Of a DNA stretch of 64,000 nucleotides, positions 18,215 through 27,205 are shown in pieces (position 1 is the stretch's first letter; each line of letters opens with the position of its first letter). This DNA is from Nocardia flavorosea (GTDB lineage Bacteria; Actinomycetota; Actinomycetes; Mycobacteriales; Mycobacteriaceae): the NCBI RefSeq assembly GCF_015477805.1, contig NZ_JADLQL010000001.1:1426001-1490000 (forward strand), given 5' to 3'. Below the pieces are notes generated by a model. The model worked only from the letters and a program-made list of their open reading frames with translations. It ran no database searches and had not been told where the DNA came from. Position numbers and translations under genes: made by a program.

Positions 18215-18477
18215 CGGCCGACCCATTTCAGAGCCGCGCGGATTCGGCACCGCCGCGGTGACGTCGGGTTCGTGCCGGGCCGGGACCGACCCGCGCCCGG
18301 GGACGTTGCCGAGATCTGCCCACCGCGGGTGTTCGAGCCGGCGCGCCATCACGGCTGCGATCACCATGGGACCGGCATATTCTCCGACTCGATGGTGTGC
18401 ACGATCTGCTCGGCGTCGATGCTGTCCGCGGGTTTCCGTCTCGGTGTGGCGGGCAGCGGCGTGGCCGGACGTCGGAA
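18215..18477 (-). pseudogene. Possible decayed coding sequence after the Nudix stop codon
   Basis: After the Nudix TAG (18480-18478), the same frame continues for 38 sense codons to a TGA at 18363-18361. It ends ADSIDAEQIVHTIESENMPV, and 31 of 38 third positions are G or C. At the TGA a shifted frame opens (ATG at 18367) and reads VIAAVMARRLEHPRWADL onward, also with high GC at third positions. A one-base shift would join the two. This looks like a former C-terminal extension or a neighbouring gene that has decayed. No family was recognised. Confidence 0.3.
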
Positions 18478-19524
18478 CTAACGGATCGAGCGCACTTCCG
18501 GGTCGGTGCCGGCATCGGCCGCCCGGGCGGCTTCGGGGAGCAGTTCGTCGAGGTGGTAGGGGTACACGGTTTCGCCGGCGGCGTCCAGGGCACGGATATC
18601 GTCGGGACCGCACCAGCGGCTGCCGGTGATCGAGCGCTGTTCGACGTAGGTGAGGTTGGCGGGGTCGGGCGCGTACTCGGTCACGCGCAGGGCGAAGAAG
18701 AGTTCTTCGGAGCGGATCAGGTTGCCGTTGAACGGGAAAACCGCCACCCGGCGCCACAGCGGGCCGCGGAGGGCGTCCGGATCGGCCTCGTAGCCGGTTT
18801 CCTCGTGGAGTTCCCGGACAGCCGCCGCACGCAGGCTCTCCCCCGGCTCCACACCACCGCCGACGGTGAACCAGAACGACACCTCCGGGAGCATCGGATC
18901 GTGGCCGCGCATGAGCAAGATCCGGTCCTGCTCGTCCAGGATCGCAACCCGCGCGGACACCCGGGTGGTGTCGACGTCCAGGCCGGTCGCGGCCGCAGGC
19001 GTGGCGCGTTCGGCGATCTCGAAGTAGGTGGGCATGGGCGCGGTACCGCCCAGACGCAGCCAGCGCACGGGACGGCGGGTGCGCAGGGCAAGGGTGTCGC
19101 GGACGGCGTCGTTGTGGAATCGGCGGGCGATGAGCACCCGGGCTTCGGCGTCGGCGAGTTCGGCCACCTGCTGCGGGGGCAGCCGGGCGATATCGACGGC
19201 CGACAGGGTGACGGCGAGCTGGTTCTCCACCGCTTCGCGGTCCTCGCGGCCGGTGCGTTCGGCCCGGTCGGCCAGGACGGTCAGGCGGCGGGCGAGTTCG
19301 GCGGGTTTCGGGTCGGGGGCGGGGCCGGACAGTGATACCGCGACCGCGCGCGCCACCACGGCCCTGCGGGCCAGCGCCCCGTCGAGCGCATTCCACGCGA
19401 GGTCGGTGCGTACATGGAGGCGGTCCAGGCGATTCGCGGTGGAGTACGCCCAGACGCCCAGCGCGACGACGAGCGTGGCGACCAGCGCGAGGACCAGAAC
19501 GGTGGTCGCGGAGAATGTGATCAT
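18478..19524 (-). CDS. Membrane-anchored LemA-like / Nudix hydrolase fusion
   Basis: Protein of 348 residues corresponding in position to M. tuberculosis Rv2609c. An N-terminal membrane helix (about 6-26) is followed by a region resembling LemA: DLAWNALDGALARRAVVARAV near 41-61, and later ARRFHNDAVRDTLA and PTYFEIAE, which match the LemA ends. The C-terminal half has an intact Nudix box, from GGGVEPGES through RELHEETG (about 230-251), so a nucleoside-diphosphate-linked substrate is expected. ATG start overlaps the pimA stop by four bases. Its place at the end of the PIM operon suggests a link to cell-envelope or nucleotide housekeeping, but the substrate is unknown. Confidence 0.82.
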   Translation of the reverse strand: MITFSATTVLVLALVATLVVALGVWAYSTANRLDRLHVRTDLAWNALDGALARRAVVARAVAVSLSGPAPDPKPAELARRLTVLADRAERTGREDREAVENQLAVTLSAVDIARLPPQQVAELADAEARVLIARRFHNDAVRDTLALRTRRPVRWLRLGGTAPMPTYFEIAERATPAAATGLDVDTTRVSARVAILDEQDRILLMRGHDPMLPEVSFWFTVGGGVEPGESLRAAAVRELHEETGYEADPDALRGPLWRRVAVFPFNGNLIRSEELFFALRVTEYAPDPANLTYVEQRSITGSRWCGPDDIRALDAAGETVYPYHLDELLPEAARAADAGTDPEVRSIR

Positions 19525-20645
19525 CCGGCCACCCGCACCCGCAGATCGCCGACCACCACGGTTTCGTAGACCCGCAGGATCTGCTCGGCCACCACCGGCC
19601 AGTCGTAGGATCCGACCACCTGCGTCGCGGTGCGAACCAGTTCCGCCCGGCGGGAATCGTCGGTGAGCAGGTCGTCGAGCGCGCCGGCCAGCGCGGTGGA
19701 ATCACCGGTCGGGACGAGTACACCGGCCGCACCGTCGCGCAGTACCCGCCGGAACGCGTCCAGTTCGCTGGCGATCACTGCCGTCCCGGCCGCCATGGCC
19801 TCGATCAGGATGATGCCGAAACTCTCTCCGCCGAGGTTCGGCGCCACATAGACCTCCGCGCTCCGCATGGCCGCGGCCTTCTCCGTATCGGACACCTGCC
19901 CGAGGAAACGCAGATGCCGGGCCAGCGGTCCGGCTTCCCGGCGCAACCGGGCCTCGTCGCCCCGGCCCACGACCAGGATCTCGACATCGGGATGGCGGGC
20001 GGCCAGGGCCGGCAGTGCACCCAGCAGCACCTGCATCCCCTTGCGGGGTTCGTCGTAGCGGCCCAGGAACAGCACGGTTCCACCGGGGCGCGGATAGCCG
20101 GGTAGCAGTGGTGCCCGGCTGAACGCCTGCACATCGACCCCGTTCGGAATCTCCACCGCGTCCGAGCCGAGCGCCTCGACCTGCCAGCGCCGGGCCAGTT
20201 CCGATACCGCGATCCGGCCGCTGATCTTTTCGTGGTACGGGCGCAGGACCCCCTGGAAGGTGGCCAGTATCAGCGATTTCGTAGTCGAGGTGTGGAAGGT
20301 GGCCACGATCGGTCCCTCGGCGATCTTCAGCGCCAGCATGGACAGGCTCGGCGCGTTCGGTTCGTGGATATGCAGGACATCGAAATCGTTGTCCTCGATC
20401 CACTTCCGGATCCGGGTGTAGGCCGTCGGCCCGAACGACAACCGGGCCACCGACCCGTTGTACGGGATGGCGACGGCACGACCGGCCGAAACCACGAAAT
20501 CGGGGAGTTCGGTGCTGTCCGATGCGGGCGCCAGCACACTCACCTTGTGCCCGCGTTCCCGGAACACCTGCGCCAGTTCCACCACATGGGCCTGCACACC
20601 ACCCGGGACGTCGAACGAATACGGGCAGACCATGCCGATCTTCAT
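19521..20645 (-). CDS. pimA: Phosphatidylinositol mannosyltransferase PimA
   Basis: GDP-mannose-dependent transferase that adds the first mannose to phosphatidylinositol, the committed step of PIM, lipomannan and lipoarabinomannan synthesis at the inner face of the membrane. The 374 residues form a GT4 GT-B enzyme. The N-terminus MKIGMVCPYSFDVPGGVQAH holds the acceptor-binding Gly-rich loop. VLFLGRYDEPRKGMQ and the nucleotide-sugar segment GESFGIILIEAMAAG with its Glu residues are present. The ATG at 20645 is the family start and overlaps the patA stop. Confidence 0.95.
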   Translation of the reverse strand: MKIGMVCPYSFDVPGGVQAHVVELAQVFRERGHKVSVLAPASDSTELPDFVVSAGRAVAIPYNGSVARLSFGPTAYTRIRKWIEDNDFDVLHIHEPNAPSLSMLALKIAEGPIVATFHTSTTKSLILATFQGVLRPYHEKISGRIAVSELARRWQVEALGSDAVEIPNGVDVQAFSRAPLLPGYPRPGGTVLFLGRYDEPRKGMQVLLGALPALAARHPDVEILVVGRGDEARLRREAGPLARHLRFLGQVSDTEKAAAMRSAEVYVAPNLGGESFGIILIEAMAAGTAVIASELDAFRRVLRDGAAGVLVPTGDSTALAGALDDLLTDDSRRAELVRTATQVVGSYDWPVVAEQILRVYETVVVGDLRVRVAG

Positions 20646-21613
20646 CGGGCGAGGTCTTCCCCCGAGCCGACCGGCCTGCTGCCGCGCCGCGCCGCTTCGG
20701 CGGCGATCCGGTCGAGCCGGGCTTCGGACAGGTCGGTCTCCCACAGCGGCTGCAACATATGCCAGTCGGCGGGATGCTCGGCGATGCCGGCGGCGAAACA
20801 ATCGGCCAACGCCTGGGTCGCGGCGGCGATACCGCCGGATACGTCGAGCGGTTCCCGAGTGCGCACCATCCAGCCTTCGCGGCCGGTGTCGTCGACGGTG
20901 AACCAGACATGCACCGGCATCAGCGCGGCTCCGGTTTCGACGGCGAGCTTCGCCGAACCCGCGGGCATCCAGGTGCGTTCGCCGAAGAAGGTCACCGGGA
21001 CGCCGCGCCCGGTGAGGTCGCGCTCTCCCATCAGGCACACCACTTTGTTCGCGCGCAGCCGCTGCGCCAGCGCGGTGAAAGGTGGTTGTTCGCCACCGGT
21101 CAGCGGGAACACTTCGAAACCGAGACTTTCCCGGTAGGCGACGAATCGCTCGAACAGCGATTCCGGTTTCAGCCGTTCGGCGACGGTGGTGAAGGTCCCG
21201 TAGTTCTGCACCAGCCAGGTTCCGGCCATATCCCAGTTCCCCGAATGCGGCAGAACGAACACCACTCCCCGGCCCCGGGCCAGCGCGGCATCGAGATGCT
21301 CGCGGCCCTGGACGACGATACGGCCGGACTCCACCAGGTCCCGGTGGTCCATGGCGGGTAACCGGAACGCTTCCCGCCAGTACCGGGCGTAGGAGCGCAT
21401 ACTCGCCCGGACCAGTTCGCCCGGCACGGCTTCCGGCGCAGTCCCGGTCACACGGGCGAGGTTGCGCCGCAACTGGGCGGGCCCGCCTTTACGCGCCGCG
21501 AGATCGGCGCCACGGTCGAACAGCACGCGCGCCGCGGGCTCGGGCAGGGCCCGCACCAGACGCCAGCCGGCGGCATAACCGCGGTCGCTCAGATTCGCCC
21601 GCCATCCGCTCAC
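20642..21613 (-). CDS. patA: Phosphatidylinositol mannoside acyltransferase (PatA-like)
   Basis: Membrane-associated acyltransferase of the LpxL/HtrB family that acylates the mannose of PIM1/PIM2; 323 residues. The catalytic HX4D motif reads HSGNWD with His123 and Asp128, and the conserved GERDLTGRGVPVTFFG follows. Corresponds to M. tuberculosis Rv2611c. Overlaps pimA at one end and pgsA at the other by four bases each, so the three are translationally coupled. Confidence 0.94.
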   Translation of the reverse strand: MSGWRANLSDRGYAAGWRLVRALPEPAARVLFDRGADLAARKGGPAQLRRNLARVTGTAPEAVPGELVRASMRSYARYWREAFRLPAMDHRDLVESGRIVVQGREHLDAALARGRGVVFVLPHSGNWDMAGTWLVQNYGTFTTVAERLKPESLFERFVAYRESLGFEVFPLTGGEQPPFTALAQRLRANKVVCLMGERDLTGRGVPVTFFGERTWMPAGSAKLAVETGAALMPVHVWFTVDDTGREGWMVRTREPLDVSGGIAAATQALADCFAAGIAEHPADWHMLQPLWETDLSEARLDRIAAEAARRGSRPVGSGEDLAR

Positions 21614-22278
21614 GACGGCTGCTCCGTTCCCGAATTCGCCTTACCCAGGATTTCGCGGGCACCCGGCGAATTACGCACCGCGAGTACCCGCTGGGCCACG
21701 GTGACGACACTGAGCACGGCCAGGATCCACATGGCCACATGCACCGCCCAGGTCAGCCATTCGATGCCCCAGTAACCGCCGATACCGGTGAGCCCGGCCC
21801 CGACGAGCACGATCACCAGCCGGTCCGGCCGCTCGATGAGCCCGCCGTCGGCGGACAGCCCACTGGCCTCCGCGCGCGCCTTGGCGTAGGAGATGACCTG
21901 CGAGGTCACCAGCACTACGAGGGTCGCGACGAACAGCGGTTCGCTCTGCTCGTGATAGACCGCCCACCAGGCCAGACCGCCGAAGATCGCCCCGTCGGCC
22001 ACCCGGTCGCAGGTGGCGTCGAGAACGGCGCCGTAGCGGGTACCACCGCCGCGGGCCCGGGCCATCGCACCGTCGAGCATGTCGAACATGACGAACAGCC
22101 AGATCACCATGGTCCCCCAGAACAGATGCCCGGTGGGGAACAGGGTCACGGCGGCCGCGATCGACGCAGCGGTACCGATCAGGGTGACTGCGTCCGGGGT
22201 GAGCCCGGTACGCACCAGTGCCTTACCGAGCGGCGCGGTGGCCTTGGCGAAGGCTGCCCGCCCGAAGATGCTCAGCAC
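21610..22278 (-). CDS. pgsA: Phosphatidylinositol phosphate synthase (CDP-alcohol phosphatidyltransferase)
   Basis: Integral membrane enzyme joining CDP-diacylglycerol and inositol phosphate to give the precursor of phosphatidylinositol. Of 222 residues, the signature D-x2-DG-x2-AR-x8-G-x3-D-x3-D is complete: Asp66, Asp69, Gly70, Ala73, Arg74, Gly83, Asp87 and Asp91. Several hydrophobic helices surround it. Equivalent to M. tuberculosis Rv2612c, named pgsA1 but acting on inositol phosphate. GTG start. 176 bp without a gene separate it from the HIT gene. Confidence 0.94.
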   Translation of the reverse strand: MLSIFGRAAFAKATAPLGKALVRTGLTPDAVTLIGTAASIAAAVTLFPTGHLFWGTMVIWLFVMFDMLDGAMARARGGGTRYGAVLDATCDRVADGAIFGGLAWWAVYHEQSEPLFVATLVVLVTSQVISYAKARAEASGLSADGGLIERPDRLVIVLVGAGLTGIGGYWGIEWLTWAVHVAMWILAVLSVVTVAQRVLAVRNSPGAREILGKANSGTEQPS

Positions 22279-22454
22279 CTACGTCCCCAGCTCATCCGAT
22301 GCCTCCTGCCGTCTCCACCGGGACATCGAAGGCCCGCTCCACCGGATAGGAAGCGTGCGGGGGAGCCCGGTCCAGCGCAGCCGTGCAGGTTTCGGCCGGT
22401 CCGAGGAGACCTGAATTCCCACCCGCCGGACGCGCGCCCGACAACACCGCCCAT

Positions 22455-23057
22455 CTATGCCTCCTCCCAGGCCGCTGCCAATAAGGCCCGGGTTTCGCGG
22501 AGCAATTGCGGCATCACCTTCGCGCCGCCGATCACGGTGATGAAATTGGCGTCTCCACCCCAGCGGGGGACGATGTGCTGATGCAGGTGGTCGGCGAGGG
22601 AGCCGCCGGCCACCCCGCCCAGATTGAGCCCCACATTGAAACCGTGCGGTCGCGACACCTTCTTCATCGTCCGAATGGCGCGCTGGGTGAATTCCATCAG
22701 TTCCGCGGCCTCGGCGGCGGTGAGATCCTCCAGGTTCGCCACGCGGCGATACGGCACCACCATCATGTGCCCGGGGTTGTAAGGGTACAGGTTCAGCACC
22801 GCGTACACCTGCTCGCCGCGGGCCACGACCAGTCCGTCCTCGTCGGACATGGTGGGGATATCGGTGAAGGGATGACCGGTCGCGCCCTTGGGCGCCGAGG
22901 TGGCCGCTTCCGCGATATAGGACATCCGGTACGGCGTCCACAATCGCTGCAACCGATCGGGTTCGCCCGCACCGCGGTCCCGGATCTCCCCGGTCCGCTC
23001 GGCCGCATCGGTTTCGTCCGATTCGGTCAGCCCGTCCGGCACCGTGCGCTCACTCAT
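22455..23057 (-). CDS. HIT-domain nucleotide hydrolase/phosphorylase
   Basis: Histidine-triad protein of 200 residues. The triad is HLHQHIVPRW with His157, His159 and His161. The upstream core NLYPYNPGHMMVVPYRRVANLEDL is typical of the Ap4A phosphorylase group that includes M. tuberculosis Rv2613c. An acidic N-terminal extension precedes RLWTPYRMSYI. It would cleave or phosphorolyse diadenosine polyphosphates or similar nucleotides. 36 bp after thrS and upstream of pgsA in the same operon. Confidence 0.9.
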   Translation of the reverse strand: MSERTVPDGLTESDETDAAERTGEIRDRGAGEPDRLQRLWTPYRMSYIAEAATSAPKGATGHPFTDIPTMSDEDGLVVARGEQVYAVLNLYPYNPGHMMVVPYRRVANLEDLTAAEAAELMEFTQRAIRTMKKVSRPHGFNVGLNLGGVAGGSLADHLHQHIVPRWGGDANFITVIGGAKVMPQLLRETRALLAAAWEEA

Positions 23058-23093
23058 AATCCATACCCTTTCCCCGCCCGGGCGGACCCGGTA

Positions 23094-25166
23094 TCACTCC
23101 GGCGCACCACCCGCACCGTCCACCAGGGGACGGACCGTTTCCGCGGTGGGTGAGGTGTTGTCCCGGCGATGCACCCAGTCCACGACCACTCGTACCGCAT
23201 CGGCCACCGGCACCCCGTTGACCTGGGTTCCGTCGCGGAACCGGAAGCTCACCGCGTCCGCTTCCACATCCCGCGCCCCGGCCAGCAGCATGAACGGCAC
23301 CTTCTGCGCGGTGTGGTTGAAGATCTTCTTCTGCATCCGGTCGTCACCGCGGTCGACCTCGGCGCGGACACCGGCCGACCGCAGTTGCGCGACCACACCG
23401 TCGAGGTGTTCGACGAAGGTGTCGGCGACCGGGATTCCCACCACCTGCACCGGCGCCAGCCAGGCCGGGAAGGCACCCGCGTAGTGCTCGGTGAGCACGC
23501 CGAAGAAACGTTCGATCGATCCGAACAACGCCCGGTGGATCATCACCGGCTGCTTCTTGGTGCCGTCGGACGCGGTGTATTCGAGTTCGAACAGGCCGGG
23601 TTCGAAGAAGTCGAGCTGGATGGTCGACATCTGCCAGTTGCGGCCCAGCGCATCCCGGGTCTGCACCGAGATCTTCGGGCCGTAGAACGCGGCGCCGCCC
23701 GGATCCGGGACGAGTTCCAGTCCGGAGGCTTCCCCGACCTGGCGCAGGGTTTCGGTCGCTTCGTCCCACAGCTCATCGGAACCGACGTACTTCTCCGGGT
23801 CCTTGGTGGACAGTTCCAGGTAGAAATCGTCGAGGCCGTAGGCCTTCAGCAGATCGAGTACGAACCGCAGGGTGTCGGTGAGTTCCTCGACCACCTGCTC
23901 CTGGGTGCAGTAGATGTGCGCGTCGTCCTGGGTGAAGCCGCGGGCCCGGGTCAGGCCGTGGACCACACCGGACTTCTCGTACCGGTACACCGAACCGAAT
24001 TCGAACAACCGCAGCGGCAGTTCCCGATACGACCGGCCGCGCGACCGGTAGATCAGGTTGTGCATCGGGCAGTTCATCGGTTTGAGGTAATAGTCCTGCC
24101 CGGGCTTGCGGACGGTGCCGTCCTCGTTGTGTTCGGCGTCCAGATGCATGGGCGGGTACATACCGTCGGCGTACCACTCGAGATGCTTGGAGGTCTCGAA
24201 CAGGTGCGCCTTGGTGATATGCGGTGTGTTGACGAATTCGTAGCCCGCTTCGACATGCTGGCTGCGCGAGTAGTCCTCCATCTCCTTGCGGATGATGCCG
24301 CCCTTCGGATGGAACACCGGCAGGCCGGAACCGAGCTCGTCGGGGAAAGAGAAAAGGTCGAGTTCGGCACCGAGTTTGCGGTGATCGCGCTTCTCGGCCT
24401 CCGCCAGCATGGTCAGGTATTCGTCCTGCGCCTCGGCCGATTCCCAGGCGGTGCCGTAGATACGTTGCAGACCTTCGCGGTTCTGGTCGCCACGCCAGTA
24501 GGCGGCGGAACTGCGGGTCAGTTTGAACGCCGGAATGAACTTGGTGGTCGGGATATGCGGGCCCCGGCACAGATCGCCCCAGATCCGTTCGCCGCTGCGC
24601 GGGTCGAGGTTGTCGTAGATGGTCAGCTCGTTACCGCCGACCTCCATGATCTCCGGATCGTCGATCCCGGATTTGTCCCCGATCAGTTCGAGTTTGAACG
24701 GCTCCTTCGCCAGTTCGATCCGCGCCTGGTCCACCTCGACCACCCGCCGGGAGAACCGCTGCGCACCCTTGACGATCTTCTTCATCCGGGTCTCCAGCTT
24801 CGCCAGATCCTCGGGAGTGAAGGGGCGATCGACCCGGAAGTCGTAGTAGAAGCCGTCCTTGATCGGCGGGCCGATGCCCAGTACCGCCTCGGGGAACTCC
24901 TGCTGCACCGCCTGGGCGAGTACATGCGCGGCCGAATGCCGGATCACGCTGCGCCCGTCGTCGGTGTTCGCGGCGACCGGGATGACCTCGGTGTCGAGTT
25001 CGGGGGCCCAGGAGAGATCCTTCAGATCACCCGCGGCGTCCCGGACGACCACCACGGTCTCGGGGCCCTTGGTCGGCAAGCCCGCCTCACGAACCGCGGC
25101 GCCCGCCGTAGTCCCGGCCGGCACCCGGACGGGGGTGACTGGGCTGCGGGGGGCTGTGGTGGTCAC
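23094..25166 (-). CDS. thrS: Threonyl-tRNA synthetase
   Basis: Class II synthetase charging tRNA-Thr; 690 residues from the GTG at 25166, close to the 692 of M. tuberculosis. Domains in order: TGS-like N-terminus ([19 protein letters not shown]), editing domain with the [11 protein letters not shown] metal motif, catalytic core with the Zn-binding Cys of [23 protein letters not shown] (written here across motif 2), and an anticodon-binding domain. GAGGAG lies nine bases before this start. A GTG further upstream at 25262 would add 32 low-complexity residues and is less likely. No T-box leader was recognised. Confidence 0.95.
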   Translation of the reverse strand: MTTTAPRSPVTPVRVPAGTTAGAAVREAGLPTKGPETVVVVRDAAGDLKDLSWAPELDTEVIPVAANTDDGRSVIRHSAAHVLAQAVQQEFPEAVLGIGPPIKDGFYYDFRVDRPFTPEDLAKLETRMKKIVKGAQRFSRRVVEVDQARIELAKEPFKLELIGDKSGIDDPEIMEVGGNELTIYDNLDPRSGERIWGDLCRGPHIPTTKFIPAFKLTRSSAAYWRGDQNREGLQRIYGTAWESAEAQDEYLTMLAEAEKRDHRKLGAELDLFSFPDELGSGLPVFHPKGGIIRKEMEDYSRSQHVEAGYEFVNTPHITKAHLFETSKHLEWYADGMYPPMHLDAEHNEDGTVRKPGQDYYLKPMNCPMHNLIYRSRGRSYRELPLRLFEFGSVYRYEKSGVVHGLTRARGFTQDDAHIYCTQEQVVEELTDTLRFVLDLLKAYGLDDFYLELSTKDPEKYVGSDELWDEATETLRQVGEASGLELVPDPGGAAFYGPKISVQTRDALGRNWQMSTIQLDFFEPGLFELEYTASDGTKKQPVMIHRALFGSIERFFGVLTEHYAGAFPAWLAPVQVVGIPVADTFVEHLDGVVAQLRSAGVRAEVDRGDDRMQKKIFNHTAQKVPFMLLAGARDVEADAVSFRFRDGTQVNGVPVADAVRVVVDWVHRRDNTSPTAETVRPLVDGAGGAPE

Positions 25167-25665
25167 GGTGTCGCTCTCCTCGGGTTTCCGCGGCCGGATC
25201 CGCTCCGGCTCGCTCGGCTTCGGACGGGACGGCGCCACCCCCGGCTGCTCCGGTTCTGTGACGGCTTCTCCGTCGATCGGTAACCGGGCAGTGCCCGGCC
25301 GCGACCATGCTATCGGGAGACACCCGCACACGTGTCGATGGACCGGGCGGGACGCCGTGCGGGCCTGCGCGCGGCCGTGTCATCCGCGGCCTGCCCGCGT
25401 CGTCGGCTGCCTCACCACGGTGCCGCGGAGGCACGAGAAACGAGGCGCCTGGGCAGCCGCACCCGCGCGATGGCGTCCCGCCCCGGCGAGCCCACCGGAC
25501 CAGTGAATGCCGCCCCCACCCTGGTCGACGCCCTCCGGCTGCGCCCGCACCCTCCACACTCACGCCGCAACCCTCGTTGCTGGCTCGTCTCGCTATTCGA
25601 GACACCGACCCCCTGGCCCGAGGTGTGCCGCTGGATGTCTGGTGCCGGCAGCGCGCTACCTCGTG
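25167..25665. other. Intergenic region upstream of thrS, nothing recognised
   Basis: About 500 bp between the FhuF-like gene and thrS, both on the minus strand. It must hold the thrS promoter. No conserved ORF, T-box-like leader or clear hairpin was found. Confidence 0.5.
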
Positions 25666-26472
25666 TCAGGAGCGCCGTGCGTAGTCCGCAAGCAGGGCTG
25701 CACGTTCGGCCGGTGGCCGTTTGGGACAGCTGACGCATTTCTCGCAGCCCGGGGCCTCGTAGACGAGACAACACGAGGCGCGCCGCACGAATGCCCTGCC
25801 CGCGACGTCGACGAACCGTGGTGCCGGCAGGGCGGGCCCGAGCTCGGCTGCCAGCTGCTGCCCGATCTTCGGTGCCCGTGCGTCGACCGCCCAACTGGCC
25901 ACCACATCGGTGACGACGGCCCACAGCGCCGGTGCTCGCAGTCCGGAGACAACGGCGATCCGATCGATCACTGTGGACAGGGTCGCTCGCAATTCCTCCG
26001 GGACGTCACCGAAGTTCGGCGATCGCTCATCGCACCTCCCGATTCGCCCGTCCGTATCTCGCGGCCGCGCCACAAGCGCCCCGGAATCCGGGGCGTCGTC
26101 GCTACTCCGCGCCGACGTGCCCTCGGCATCGACATCGACATCGACATCGACATCGACATCGACATCGACATCGACATCGACATCGACATCGAGCATTCGT
26201 ACCCGCTCGACCGTGCCGTCGGGGCGTAACGACAGCTCCAACCGGTCCAGTGTCGGGGGCGCGATCGGCGTCCGCCGGACCAGTGCCCGCACCACCGGCT
26301 CGACCAGCGCCGAGGCGGTCATACACCACCACAGGGTCGCGCTCACTCGTACCGAATCGGTACGCCAGGAAGCGCCGAGGTCCGCAATCCGGGCGGCCAG
26401 CCAGGATTCGTCCGCCAGCCGCTCCCCCGGCACCGTGTTCAGGACATCAGGGGACTGTGCAACCACTGCCAT
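25666..26472 (-). CDS. FhuF-like (2Fe-2S) ferric-siderophore reductase family protein with Asp-Val repeat
   Basis: Protein of 268 residues whose C-terminus carries the FhuF [2Fe-2S] ligand pattern CC-x10-C-x2-C: Cys234, Cys235, Cys246 and Cys249. FhuF-type proteins reduce ferric iron in imported siderophores. Upstream, the sequence resembles the helical FhuF body (ATLWWCMTASALVEPVV near 45-61). Residues 95-114 are ten Asp-Val dipeptides encoded by a hexanucleotide repeat, an acidic loop not expected in the family. ATG at 26472 with GGAG seven bases upstream. Its first 34 bases overlap the end of the preceding membrane-protein gene. Confidence 0.75.
   Translation of the reverse strand: MAVVAQSPDVLNTVPGERLADESWLAARIADLGASWRTDSVRVSATLWWCMTASALVEPVVRALVRRTPIAPPTLDRLELSLRPDGTVERVRMLDVDVDVDVDVDVDVDVDVDVDAEGTSARSSDDAPDSGALVARPRDTDGRIGRCDERSPNFGDVPEELRATLSTVIDRIAVVSGLRAPALWAVVTDVVASWAVDARAPKIGQQLAAELGPALPAPRFVDVAGRAFVRRASCCLVYEAPGCEKCVSCPKRPPAERAALLADYARRS
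26131..26190. repeat. Ten exact copies of the hexamer GACATC
   Basis: Perfect 60-bp microsatellite inside the FhuF-like gene, read on the minus strand as GATGTC and translated as Asp-Val. Copy number changes would lengthen or shorten the protein by two residues without a frameshift. Confidence 0.95.
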
Positions 26473-26948
26473 TCGACTCCGATCCAGCCGCCGACCAACC
26501 CGAACGTGCCGAGTATCCACAACGTGGCCACCACCACTGCGCAGGTCGCGAGGAATGCCAGCACCTGCATCAGCGGCCCGCGGGAGATGTACCAGGCCAT
26601 CCCCCGCCGGTATTTGTCCCGTAACCAGACCAGGGCACGCCGCGCCACCGCGAATTCGGTGGCGAGAATGCCGATACCGGCGAATACCAGTGCCCATCCG
26701 GGCCCGGGGAACGGAATGGTGATCACGCCGACCACGAACACCACCGTGCCGACCACCGCCACCCCGACCCGGTAGACCAGCTCGAGCGTAGGCCGCCCGG
26801 CGATCCGCCCGCGGAAGGCGCGCCAGAAGGCCGGCCCCGACCGCTCGGGACCGCCGTCGTCTCCCGCAGGCGATTCGGTGCCCGGTGACGATGCGGTCCC
26901 AGCGCGCCCGGCGCTCCGCCCGACCGCGGTATCGGAAGAGTTCTCCAC
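26439..26948 (-). CDS. TIGR02611-type small transmembrane protein (PGPGW motif)
   Basis: Membrane protein of 169 residues. An Gly/Ser/Pro-rich N-terminal tail (about 1-50) is followed by two or three helices around VVGTVVFVVGVITIPFPGPG and WALVFAGIGILATEFAVARR, the PGPGW hallmark of this actinobacterial family, and a final helix VLAFLATCAVVVATLWIL. Function is unknown in the family. The 3' end overlaps the FhuF-like gene by 34 bases, so the two are very likely co-transcribed. Confidence 0.82.
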   Translation of the reverse strand: MENSSDTAVGRSAGRAGTASSPGTESPAGDDGGPERSGPAFWRAFRGRIAGRPTLELVYRVGVAVVGTVVFVVGVITIPFPGPGWALVFAGIGILATEFAVARRALVWLRDKYRRGMAWYISRGPLMQVLAFLATCAVVVATLWILGTFGLVGGWIGVEWQWLHSPLMS

Positions 26949-27205
26949 GTACCAAGCCTACGAGGCGTCCTGCCCGGATCCCCAATGTGCGGGACCGCCC
27001 CTGCGTAACCTCGAAACCACCGGTTTACGGCCACACCGAATCGGACCGCCCCTGCGACGCCGACCGGCACCGCCCGGTTCCTGCCTCTGCCGAACCGAAT
27101 GCACCCGCCGATGCCCCTGCTTCGACACGGCGAGCAGTTCAGTCTTTCCGCAGGCCGGGACCCGCGCCGCTCATCGGGCGAGGTCCCGGCCGCGACGCCG
27201 AGCGC

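Noticed and set aside
22279..22454. Possible small gene between the HIT and pgsA genes
   Set aside because: Frames here lack a ribosome-binding site and resemble no known protein; probably a plain operon spacer.
23169..25283. Plus-strand open frame of 704 codons opposite thrS
   Set aside because: Antisense shadow of thrS, whose motifs, length and synteny are certain.
25167..25331. N-terminal extension or T-box leader of thrS
   Set aside because: The GTG at 25166 gives the family length and has a good ribosome-binding site. No T-box sequence or specifier loop was recognised upstream.
26131..26190. GACATC array considered as a CRISPR or regulatory array
   Set aside because: Units are six bases with no spacers, and they lie in frame inside a coding sequence; it is a microsatellite.
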